DNA of 20,675 nucleotides. Origin: JBAZOY01 sp041648505. GTDB lineage: Bacteria > Desulfobacterota > Syntrophia > Syntrophales > CG2-30-49-12. The notes under the pieces were generated by a model, which searched no databases, was not told the origin of the DNA, and saw only the letters and a list, made by a program, of their open reading frames with translations. Shown in pieces: positions 14,315 through 20,675 of this stretch (positions are counted from its first letter, which is position 1; each line of letters begins with the position of its first letter). Where the stretch lies: assembly GCA_041648505.1 (NCBI GenBank), contig JBAZOY010000041.1:1-20675 (forward strand), given 5' to 3'. The position numbers were made by a program, and so were the translations under genes.

Positions 14315-15070
14315 ATGACTACAGAAGAACGGGTAGAAAAGTTGGAAATGGGGTTGAATCAAGAGAGGCGCATAAACCGATGGTTATTAATAGGGCTTTG
14401 CTTGGTAGCCGTGGGATGGTTTTCTTATTCCTTCGTACAAGCCCAGAGCGTAGAAGCTAAAGACCCGGGAGCAAAAATTATCCGAGCCGAGGCGTTTATT
14501 GTAGAAGACGAGCAGGGGAAAAACCGTGCTGTTATGAACGTAGGTAAAGAGGGCCCTGGTATATTCTTGTACGACGAGCAAGGTAAACCCGGTGCTGGTA
14601 TGAGCATAGGTAAAGACGGCACTTGGATAGGTCTTAACGACAAACAGGGTAAGCGACGTGCTTTTATATCCGTTGCCAAAGACGGTCCAGGGATAGACTT
14701 GTACGATGAGCAGGGGAAACGCCGTGCTGTTATGGTCGTAAGCAAACGCGGCCCTGCGATAAGTCTTAATGATGACCGTGGGGAAGCCCGTGCTTTTATA
14801 TCCGTTGTCAAAGATGGCCCAGGAATAGACCTGAACGATGACCGTGGGGGAACCCGTGCTTCTATGGCCGTAGGCAAATATGGTTATGGGATAAACCTGT
14901 ACGGCGACCAAGGGAAGACCCGTGCTTCTATGGCTGTAGGCAAAGACGGCCCAGGGATAGACCTGTACGACGACCGGGGGGAATCCCGTGCTACAATAGC
15001 CGTAGTCAAAGAAGGCCCTGCGATATGCCTATACGACAAGCGGGGAAAAGCAACTTGGACTGCGCAATAG
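14315..15070 (+). CDS. Membrane-anchored protein with eight 22-residue tandem repeats
   Basis: A 251-residue protein of unrecognised function. Residues 1-21 are charged and helical (possible short coiled coil), 23-43 form a membrane span or uncleaved signal, and VQAQS may be a cleavage point. From Asp65 to 240 the protein consists of eight complete 22-residue repeats plus a ninth partial one. The consensus is D-x-x-G-K-x-R-A-x-x-x-V-x-K-D-G-P-G-I-x-L-Y. Each unit suggests two short beta strands joined by DxxG and KDGPG turns, as in a beta-solenoid. Some units are nearly identical at DNA level. A strong SD (GGGGGAGAG) lies before the ATG. It is probably exported and surface- or periplasm-facing, in one transcript with the small membrane protein before it. 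Confidence 0.85.
   Translation: MTTEERVEKLEMGLNQERRINRWLLIGLCLVAVGWFSYSFVQAQSVEAKDPGAKIIRAEAFIVEDEQGKNRAVMNVGKEGPGIFLYDEQGKPGAGMSIGKDGTWIGLNDKQGKRRAFISVAKDGPGIDLYDEQGKRRAVMVVSKRGPAISLNDDRGEARAFISVVKDGPGIDLNDDRGGTRASMAVGKYGYGINLYGDQGKTRASMAVGKDGPGIDLYDDRGESRATIAVVKEGPAICLYDKRGKATWTAQ
14507..15067 (+). repeat. 66-bp coding tandem repeats, eight and a half copies
   Basis: Eight in-frame units of exactly 66 bases run from 14507 to 15034, followed by half a unit. Units 3 and 5 share a near-identical CGTGCTTTTATATCCGTTG block and units 6 and 7 share CGTGCTTCTATGGC, indicating duplication by unequal exchange. Long open frames on the opposite strand here are a side effect of the repeat. Confidence 0.9.
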
Positions 15071-15138
15071 AAAACTGAAACCCAAGAGAAGCACGAAGCT
15101 GCCCTCTCACACACATAGTTGCTATCTTCTATATGCCC

Positions 15139-15168
15139 TTGTAGACAAAGATCTGCATGATCTATATA
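15139..15168 (+). promoter_or_regulatory. Possible promoter with dyad for the AbiJ-like gene
   Basis: TTGTAG (15139-15144), an 18-base spacer, then TATATA (15163-15168). A perfect dyad AGATC-TGCAT-GATCT (15149-15163) fills the spacer and touches the -10 box, the place where a repressor would act. Both boxes are imperfect. Confidence 0.3.
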
Positions 15169-15244
15169 TCAATTTGGTTGTTTTAGATGTTGATTTCTTT
15201 CCAAGAGGAGACATCATAATTGTTAGACATCAGGAGCAAAGGTT

Positions 15245-16198
15245 ATGAATAGCAATTATTTTTCTGACCGCGAACTATGCCCAACGCCTCGGGTTAATGA
15301 GGATATAGGACGTGAAGCTTGGGGTGGAATTGTATCAATTATCGATAACTTGATCCAAGATGGATCTTTTGGTTTAGCGTTTCCTGATACATGCCAAAAC
15401 AGTGGAGCCATGATTATTGGCACAAATGAAAGATCAATGGCACTTTCTATAAGAGCTGAGATTCCAAAGTTGGTCCAACGTGAAAAAAAATCCGATTTAG
15501 GGTTTGGAGACGACGATGAGGAAATTGAATACACAATTAGAAGTGATTATTGGCCTTTAAAGGCTTCCAAAAAACCATCGACAATGACAATTTTAGATCT
15601 AATTGAATTCTGTTGTCGTCACGTGGCAAAGGTGAATAGGCGCGATTTGCATTCTTATTCCAGGCATCATCATCTAACCTTTGACAAGGAAGATGGACAA
15701 ATCGAGTTCGCCCAAAATATTAATAGAGTATTCTCTCGTAACGGCTTGGCATTTGAGCTGAAGTCGGATGGTTATATTGAACGTTTGGGACCACCTGTTC
15801 TTCGAGAATCTCTCACAAATGCAATTTTTGTGACTGGTGACTTGATCCTCGACAAAATGCTTAAAGATTCCCGATCCAAGTTCTTCAGTCCTAAACCTGA
15901 CATTAGGCGTGAAGCATTAGAGAAGCTTTGGGATGCTTGGGAACGAATTAAAACCATAGAAGACCCAACAAATAAGAGGGAATCGATTAAAACTCTACTT
16001 GATAAGGCATCCCCAGAGCCCAAGTTTCGCGAACGAATCGAAAGGGAGGCAATAGAATTAACATATATAGGAAACAATTTTCTAATCCGTCACAGTGAAA
16101 TAGGCAAGCCGCCCTTGGAAACCTTAGAGCAAGTAGATTATTTGTTCCATAGATTGTTCGCAATGATTTTTATGCTTATGGCTAGGATAAAGGATTAG
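15245..16198 (+). CDS. AbiJ-like protein with HEPN-type C-terminus (putative phage defence)
   Basis: A 317-residue cytoplasmic protein. The N-terminal half begins with FSDRE, has FP..C (47-51), a DLIEFCCRHV segment and HHHLTFD (141-147), resembling the AbiJ N-terminal domain 4 family. The C-terminal half carries ALEKLWDAWERIKTIED, a basic linker, and LTYIGNNFLIRHSEIG (R282, H283), resembling the helical HEPN-like domain of AbiJ-type abortive infection proteins. HEPN domains are often RNases that stop growth on infection, but the Rx4-6H catalytic spacing is not seen here, so activity is uncertain. AGGAG lies nine bases before the ATG. It stands alone in the accessory region. The assignment rests on recalled family patterns. 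Confidence 0.6.
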   Translation: MNSNYFSDRELCPTPRVNEDIGREAWGGIVSIIDNLIQDGSFGLAFPDTCQNSGAMIIGTNERSMALSIRAEIPKLVQREKKSDLGFGDDDEEIEYTIRSDYWPLKASKKPSTMTILDLIEFCCRHVAKVNRRDLHSYSRHHHLTFDKEDGQIEFAQNINRVFSRNGLAFELKSDGYIERLGPPVLRESLTNAIFVTGDLILDKMLKDSRSKFFSPKPDIRREALEKLWDAWERIKTIEDPTNKRESIKTLLDKASPEPKFRERIEREAIELTYIGNNFLIRHSEIGKPPLETLEQVDYLFHRLFAMIFMLMARIKD

Positions 16199-16463
16199 AT
16201 CATTAATATCTAACGAATAGGGAGTTAGACGAATCCGCAGAGTCGTTTCAATTCTGGGTTAGATTACTCCATTTCAATTCGTAATTCTCAATACCGCAAT
16301 TTCTCAAAGACGTTTAGTTGTAGGTGAAGCCGATAAAAGATACGAGACTTAATTTGACAGTGCTTGTAAAGTCAAATCTTGGTTAGGACAAATTAGCTGA
16401 TTATACCGCTAAAGTGCTGGCAGACAACAAAACATGAAGTACATATAGTCATGCTTTAACATT
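16199..16463. other. Intergenic region upstream of the acyl-CoA synthetase gene
   Basis: No gene is visible. TTTCAATTC occurs twice, 26 bases apart (16246-16254 and 16272-16280). A perfect 7-bp inverted repeat ATTTGAC/GTCAAAT (16352-16358, 16371-16377) lies about 86 bases before the start and includes a TTGACA-like box at 16354 without a fitting -10 box. A weak AT-rich hairpin (16195-16213) overlaps the preceding stop codon. Confidence 0.4.
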
Positions 16464-17939
16464 TTGATATTTCAAAATGAAAGAAATAATAAATTGATCA
16501 AAAAGTCCAATTCCCGTTCTGCTCTTGATATACTTTTCTATCCCAGTTCCTTAGCTGTAGTCGGTGTTTCAGGTAATCCTGATGCATCTTTTAATTCAGG
16601 CAATCTTTTCCTGGAGAAACTGCAACATTTTGGATATCGCGGTAGATTGTACGCAGTGGGCAGCAGCGGAGGCGAGGTCGCAGGTTTTAATATATATAAG
16701 ACTATTAAAGATATACCGGACACTGTAGAGTATGTCATTGTTGCCATACCAAACCGCTCTATGCCACAGTTTATAGAGGATTGCGGACAAAAGGGTGTAA
16801 AGATCATTCATATGTTCACTTCCGGCTTTGAGGAAATTGAAGATCCTATGGGGACCGGTCTTCAGCAGGAAATCTTGAAGATTGCCGCCGGATATAATAT
16901 CAGGCTTTTAGGACCAAATTGCGTGGGGGTTTACTGCCCGAAATCCAGGATGACTTTGTCTGAACGGTTTTCAGATATAGAAGGGCATGTCAGTTATATT
17001 TCCCAGAGTGGCGGGCAGAGTATGTTTGGAATCATGGAAGCGAATGGGCGGGACATCTATTTGAGTAAGCAGGTAAGCTATGGCAACGCATGCGACATAA
17101 ACGAGTGCGACCTTATCGAATATCTCACGCAAGATCCTGATACCGACATAATTACCGCCTATATCGAAGGCACAAATGATGGCTTGCGTCTTTTCCGTAC
17201 TTTGAAAGAAGCGACGGCTAAAAAGCCTGTAGTGGTATTTAAATGTGCTGCTACCGATGGTGGTACCAACGCAGCGGTATCCCACACAGGAGCCATCGCA
17301 GGATCAAATATAATATGGGACAGTATGTTGCGCCAGACGGGAGCGATAAGGGTCTATAATATAAAGGAGATGTTCGATGTAGTGACTGTATTGCAGCGCT
17401 GTAAAGAAATAAACGGTTTACGAACGTTAATTATGGGGCATGGCGGTGGCACCTGTGTTCAGGCTACCGATGACTGCTGCCGGGCAGGGCTGACCGTTCC
17501 ACTTTTACCCGCAGAATATAAGCAGGCCCTCATGAAAGTATACGGGACCGAGACAGGTAATATCTTTAAAAACCCCATCGACATTAATCCCTATCTGGGG
17601 ATGGGGTTTTCGGGACCAGCCTTCAAAGCGGTATCGGACTGGCCCGATGCCGATATAATCTTGATTCCCGCTGTTCCGGAGCAGAATCCAATGAGGGCAC
17701 GCGAGGTTCAGTACCAGGTTTATACTGACACGTTTATAGAGTGGGCAAAAATGTCCGGCAAACCTGTCGTAGTTGCCCTGAGTGTTAATACTATGCCGGG
17801 CGACGATGGTTTACCTGAACGGTCTTTTAAAAAATTACTGGATGCGGGAGTGGCAGTGTTTCCGTCAGTACAGCGCGCAGCTACAGCCCTTTACAGAGTT
17901 TATCAGTATTACCAATGGCGTAGAGAAAATAAAACATAG
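16464..17939 (+). CDS. Acyl-CoA synthetase (NDP-forming), alpha-subunit type
   Basis: A 491-residue protein of the ADP-forming acyl-CoA synthetase family, which interconverts acyl-CoA plus ADP and phosphate with acid, CoA and ATP. A CoA-binding Rossmann domain (about 20-150) begins LFYPSSLAVVGVSGNPD and includes LLGPNCVGVYCP. Succinyl-CoA-ligase-like domains follow (YISQSGGQSMFGI, then the rest). The phosphorylatable His274 lies in AAVSHTGAIAGS. The ATP-grasp beta domain, fused in many bacterial members, is absent, so a separate partner is needed; none is in the window. The start is uncertain: TTG at 16464 is the farthest supported, with another TTG at residue 11 and no in-frame ATG; neither has a clear SD. 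Substrate unknown; in syntrophs such enzymes make ATP from acyl-CoA. Confidence 0.85.
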   Translation: MIFQNERNNKLIKKSNSRSALDILFYPSSLAVVGVSGNPDASFNSGNLFLEKLQHFGYRGRLYAVGSSGGEVAGFNIYKTIKDIPDTVEYVIVAIPNRSMPQFIEDCGQKGVKIIHMFTSGFEEIEDPMGTGLQQEILKIAAGYNIRLLGPNCVGVYCPKSRMTLSERFSDIEGHVSYISQSGGQSMFGIMEANGRDIYLSKQVSYGNACDINECDLIEYLTQDPDTDIITAYIEGTNDGLRLFRTLKEATAKKPVVVFKCAATDGGTNAAVSHTGAIAGSNIIWDSMLRQTGAIRVYNIKEMFDVVTVLQRCKEINGLRTLIMGHGGGTCVQATDDCCRAGLTVPLLPAEYKQALMKVYGTETGNIFKNPIDINPYLGMGFSGPAFKAVSDWPDADIILIPAVPEQNPMRAREVQYQVYTDTFIEWAKMSGKPVVVALSVNTMPGDDGLPERSFKKLLDAGVAVFPSVQRAATALYRVYQYYQWRRENKT

Positions 17940-18160
17940 CGGATTTAATATGCGTCTGAATAATCAATCGCCGTAATTATAGAAACAACTACAGCGGATA
18001 GGTAAAAAGAATTGTTTCTGTTTATCCTGTTTCTTTACCGAGAGAGCCCTATGTAGACCATTGCCCAGTAGCTTGCAGGGTTTGCGGTACACGGCCAAAA
18101 TGACGTTCAACCAAACAGACCATGCCCTATGCTTGTTGAACTTGAGGAATTTAGGTTAAT
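17940..18160. other. Gap between two convergent genes, with inverted repeats
   Basis: Two perfect inverted repeats lie here: AGAAACAA/TTGTTTCT (17981-17988, 18012-18019) and GTTCAAC/GTTGAAC (18105-18111, 18135-18141), each with a 23-base loop. Their position between converging genes suits transcription ends, one for each strand, but neither has a clear T-run, so they are not called terminators. Confidence 0.35.
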
Positions 18161-19639
18161 TTATACTTTTTTCGCTATCTTCCGGAAATGATCCCCGTAA
18201 ACCATTAAAGTTATAGCCTCAGGGAAGGATTCCCTGTGAAATATTATCGATTTGAGCATCATTTTCCAGTAATACCATTGAGATGCACCATTTCCAAGGA
18301 TACCGAGATAAAAGAGAGATTTAAGAAATGCTTCAACCTGCAAGTAGTCCATTTTTCTTTTCCTGCAAGGTTTGTATTGTTCCAGAAACTTGCATACTCT
18401 TTGATAATAATGTCTGGGGCTATAGATAGTTTTAACTATACTCCTATAGCCTTCAATCAGTTTTGTCTTATCCATGCGGGGAATAAAGTTGATACTACCA
18501 TCGGTATTATCGCCGGATGAACACGAATCGAGACGGTGCTCCTCGTTCAATCGTTTCCAGAGTCTGGTGTTCGGTAACGCGTTTAACAAACCAACCATGG
18601 CAGTCACGACCCCGGTTTCCTGTATAAATTTTATCTGTCTGGCAAAGATGCTCTCATTATCATTGTCAAATCCAACGATATACCCCCCTAAAACCTGGAG
18701 ACCTTTTGCGTGTAATTTTTTTATCGCCTCCCGCATGTCGATCCTGTAGTTTTGATGCTTCGAGCATTCTTTCAAGCTATCCTCATCAGGTGTCTCTATG
18801 CCGATGAAAACACTCTCAAAGCCGGCTTCAACCATCAGGTGGATTAATTCATCATCATCGGCAATGTTCATCGAAGTTTCTGTAAAAAGTACAAAGGGAT
18901 AATCGTGTACCTTCATCCAGTTGATCACCTCAGGCAACATCTTTTTGATCGCCTTTTTATTACCGATAAAATTGTCATCCACGATAAATAAGTTACCACG
19001 CCAACCAATATTATAAATTGCCTGCAGTTCACCCAGAAATTGATCAACGCTCTTCAGGCGCGGGTTATGACCAAACATCGCAGTAACATCACAAAATTCA
19101 CAATTGAAGGGACAACCACGGGAAAACTGGATCATCAGGGAAGCATACTTTTTAATGTTAATCAGTTCCCACCGGGGAAGGGGGGTTGACGTCAACACTG
19201 GAAAATCCTCGGAACAATATACTTTTTTCGGGGCTCCAGCTCTAAGGTCGGCCAGAAATGGAGGCAGGGTATGCTCCGCCTCATTCAGAATCAGATGATC
19301 TACCAGATGGAGATATTCATCCGGAGCACCATTAAAAAGAGGTCCTCCGGCAATGACTTGTTTCCCCAGACGCCGGCACCACTGCAAAATTTCGTTGACA
19401 GATTCTTTTTGGATCAACATGGCGCTGATCATAACATAGTCAGCCCATTCAATATCTTTCTCCTTGAGTTTTTTTATATTCAAATCAATAAGACGAACGT
19501 TCCATCCCTCAGGAAGCATAGCTGCCACAGTCAGCAACCCTAAAGGAGGAAAGAGAGATTTCTTCGAGATATATTTCAAGATATATTTAAAACTCCAAAA
19601 TGTAACCGGATAACGCGGATAAACCATTAAAATGTTCAT
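18161..19639 (-). CDS. B12-binding radical SAM protein, DUF4070 family
   Basis: A 492-residue enzyme. An N-terminal cobalamin-binding fold (about 1-140) starts MNILMVYPRYPVTFWSFKY and contains PPLGLLTVAAMLP and VIAGGPLF. The radical SAM core follows with the CX3CX2C cluster motif CPFNCEFC (Cys176, Cys180, Cys183), VDDNFIGNKK and FIGIETPDEDSL. A C-terminal DUF4070 region includes IYSPRHYYQR. The same layout is found in the hopanoid methylase HpnP and relatives, so a methyl or radical transfer to a lipid or similar substrate is plausible, but the substrate cannot be read from sequence. No hopanoid genes are adjacent. The ATG at 19639 was chosen over the longer frame from 19711 because AGGTGA lies just upstream and MNILMVYP is the family start. 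Confidence 0.88.
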   Translation of the reverse strand: MNILMVYPRYPVTFWSFKYILKYISKKSLFPPLGLLTVAAMLPEGWNVRLIDLNIKKLKEKDIEWADYVMISAMLIQKESVNEILQWCRRLGKQVIAGGPLFNGAPDEYLHLVDHLILNEAEHTLPPFLADLRAGAPKKVYCSEDFPVLTSTPLPRWELINIKKYASLMIQFSRGCPFNCEFCDVTAMFGHNPRLKSVDQFLGELQAIYNIGWRGNLFIVDDNFIGNKKAIKKMLPEVINWMKVHDYPFVLFTETSMNIADDDELIHLMVEAGFESVFIGIETPDEDSLKECSKHQNYRIDMREAIKKLHAKGLQVLGGYIVGFDNDNESIFARQIKFIQETGVVTAMVGLLNALPNTRLWKRLNEEHRLDSCSSGDNTDGSINFIPRMDKTKLIEGYRSIVKTIYSPRHYYQRVCKFLEQYKPCRKRKMDYLQVEAFLKSLFYLGILGNGASQWYYWKMMLKSIIFHRESFPEAITLMVYGDHFRKIAKKV

Positions 19640-20029
19640 AAAATCACCTATTGAATTCAAACACATAACCTGTCTTACTAGTAAGTTATTGTAGATGAGA
19701 ATGCAAGACATATTTATACCAGGATCCTAAGCCGGCGAAAGCTGTTCATTTCTTGTCGGGGTGAAAAAATGCTTCCCAAGTCCCTATAGGTTATCTTTCC
19801 AATGTTTCCAAGCTAAATTACTTTAAGCAGACGCGGATATAATGATTTGAAAATTAGAGAAATTTCTGCAATAGTATTGTACTGCAATAATTGTGGAAAT
19901 CGATTCAGTAAAACAGCCTTAGATAAAGGTTTGAAAAATAGCGCACAAACAGCTGACACCCAAATATAATGGCTTCTTTTGCACTCAGCCGAACCTTGAT
20001 AGCCTCATGCACCTCAGGTGATATGAATT
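19640..20029. other. Divergent intergenic region between radical SAM gene and nrdD
   Basis: These 390 bases hold no gene and must contain promoters for both divergent genes. On the plus strand two perfect TATAAT boxes are seen (19838-19843 and 19965-19970), neither with a good -35 box. CTGCAATA occurs twice exactly 16 bases apart (19866 and 19882), and TATTG-TACTG-CAATA (19875-19889) forms a dyad, a possible regulator site. Confidence 0.4.
19674..19685. promoter_or_regulatory. 12-bp palindrome upstream of the radical SAM gene
   Basis: CTTACTAGTAAG is a perfect 12-bp palindrome 35 bases before the start codon on the minus strand. It could be an operator. No clear -35/-10 pair was found around it, although a TACAAT box lies just upstream on that strand. 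Confidence 0.3.
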
Positions 20030-20675
20030 ATGACCGATCAAGAAATCACAGACCTGACACTTTTCGTGAAGACGTCCGATGAGGATACCACACGATGGAA
20101 TCGACAGCGTATTGTTGATGCCCTTATCCTGGAGACAGACATCGACATTGATACGGCTGAAATGATAAGCAGAGAAGTCGAAAAACAGATCATCTCATCC
20201 GGAATCAGTCTGCTGACCACACCATTGATCAGGGAATTGGTTGATGCAAAACTCATTCAAAGAGGTTTTGACCAGGCAAGAAGAATGCATGCCCGCCTCG
20301 GCTTTCCCCTCTATGATGTAAGGCAGCTTATTCTTCATAAAAATAAAGAAAATGCAAATCTACCTCACACTCCCGAAGGGACAAACCTGGTATTAGCCGA
20401 AGGTATCAAGCGGGAATACGCCCTTTATGATGTATTTTCCCAAGATGTGAGAGATGCCCATGTGGCAGGAGATATTCATCTACACGGCCTGGGATATATA
20501 GACAGACCTTACACTTCGTGTCAGTCCCTTGAATATATCAAAAAGTTTGGTCCGAATCTCTCCCATTCCGTAACAGTTACAAGACCAGCCAGACACGCTA
20601 AGGTCCTCCTTGCCCACACGGTAAGATTTGGTTCTCTTCTCCAGGGACATTTTGCCGGTGTCGTTGGCTGGGATG
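20030..20675 (+). CDS. nrdD: Anaerobic ribonucleoside-triphosphate reductase NrdD (partial, 5' part)
   Basis: The first 215 residues of a class III ribonucleotide reductase, which makes deoxyribonucleotides without oxygen by glycyl-radical chemistry. The gene runs off the right edge. An N-terminal ATP-cone (about 10-95) starts with FVKTSDEDTTRWNRQRIVDA and senses ATP/dATP. The reductase core then begins, with AHVAGDIHLHGLGYIDRPYT and SCQSLEYIKKFG, typical of this family. The ATG at 20030 is preceded by AGGTGA about nine bases upstream; an overlapping ATG eight bases earlier is in another frame. The catalytic C-terminal glycine loop and any activase gene (nrdG) lie outside the window. It indicates a life style with anaerobic growth. 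Confidence 0.95.
   Translation, partial: MTDQEITDLTLFVKTSDEDTTRWNRQRIVDALILETDIDIDTAEMISREVEKQIISSGISLLTTPLIRELVDAKLIQRGFDQARRMHARLGFPLYDVRQLILHKNKENANLPHTPEGTNLVLAEGIKREYALYDVFSQDVRDAHVAGDIHLHGLGYIDRPYTSCQSLEYIKKFGPNLSHSVTVTRPARHAKVLLAHTVRFGSLLQGHFAGVVGWD

Noticed and set aside
14387..14911. Long minus-strand frames opposite the repeat protein
   Set aside because: Tandem 66-bp repeats keep several frames open on both strands; no start signals or family matches support the antisense ones.
16246..16284. TTTCAATTC pair as a CRISPR remnant
   Set aside because: Only 9-10 bases are repeated, twice, without spacer-sized regularity or cas genes.
19866..19896. NrdR boxes before nrdD
   Set aside because: The 16-base spacing is suggestive, but the sequences do not follow the acaCwAtATaTwGtgt pattern closely enough.
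20038..20256. 72-residue minus-strand frame near the right edge
   Set aside because: It is antisense to the clearly recognisable ATP-cone region of nrdD.

Overview
The window most likely comes from an anaerobic deltaproteobacterium (Desulfobacterota, perhaps Syntrophales-like). This is inferred from gene content only. The clues are a type II secretion cluster ending in the deltaproteobacterial GspN type, an NDP-forming acyl-CoA synthetase alpha subunit of the kind used by syntrophs and fermenters, a B12/radical SAM protein of the DUF4070 family, and an oxygen-sensitive class III ribonucleotide reductase. No rRNA, tRNA, CRISPR array or complete insertion sequence was seen.

Left part (1-2967): about 500 bases without a convincing gene, holding a 16-base direct repeat and a good sigma70-type promoter. 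Then come an exported LysM/NlpC-P60 peptidoglycan hydrolase and a divergent MoaE-like molybdopterin synthase large subunit (both +), and mutM (-).

Central part (2991-12679, all on -): transcription runs right to left through a TTG-started cupin gene, then gspE-F-G-H-I-J-K-L-M-N, then a six-TPR lipoprotein of the PilW/PilF type and mutM. The gsp genes overlap or lie within about 50 bases of each other. They encode the ATPase, the inner-membrane platform and all five pseudopilins. The inner-membrane connector GspC, the secretin GspD and the prepilin peptidase GspO are not in the window. Perfect hairpins sit in both gaps flanking gspL.

Right-central accessory part (12680-16463): a compact, strongly structured intergenic element (12987-13141), the C-terminal remnant of an S24-type phage repressor, a small cysteine-rich protein, a small two-span membrane protein, a membrane-anchored protein made of eight 22-residue tandem repeats, and an AbiJ-like protein (putative phage defence) with an operator-like dyad in its promoter. 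Much of this looks acquired or decayed, and several genes have no recognised function. The repeat protein and the structured element are the most novel-looking items.

Right part (16464-20675): a stand-alone acyl-CoA synthetase (NDP-forming) alpha subunit (+) converges on a B12-binding radical SAM DUF4070 enzyme (-). The window ends inside nrdD (+). These three show no operon relation to one another.
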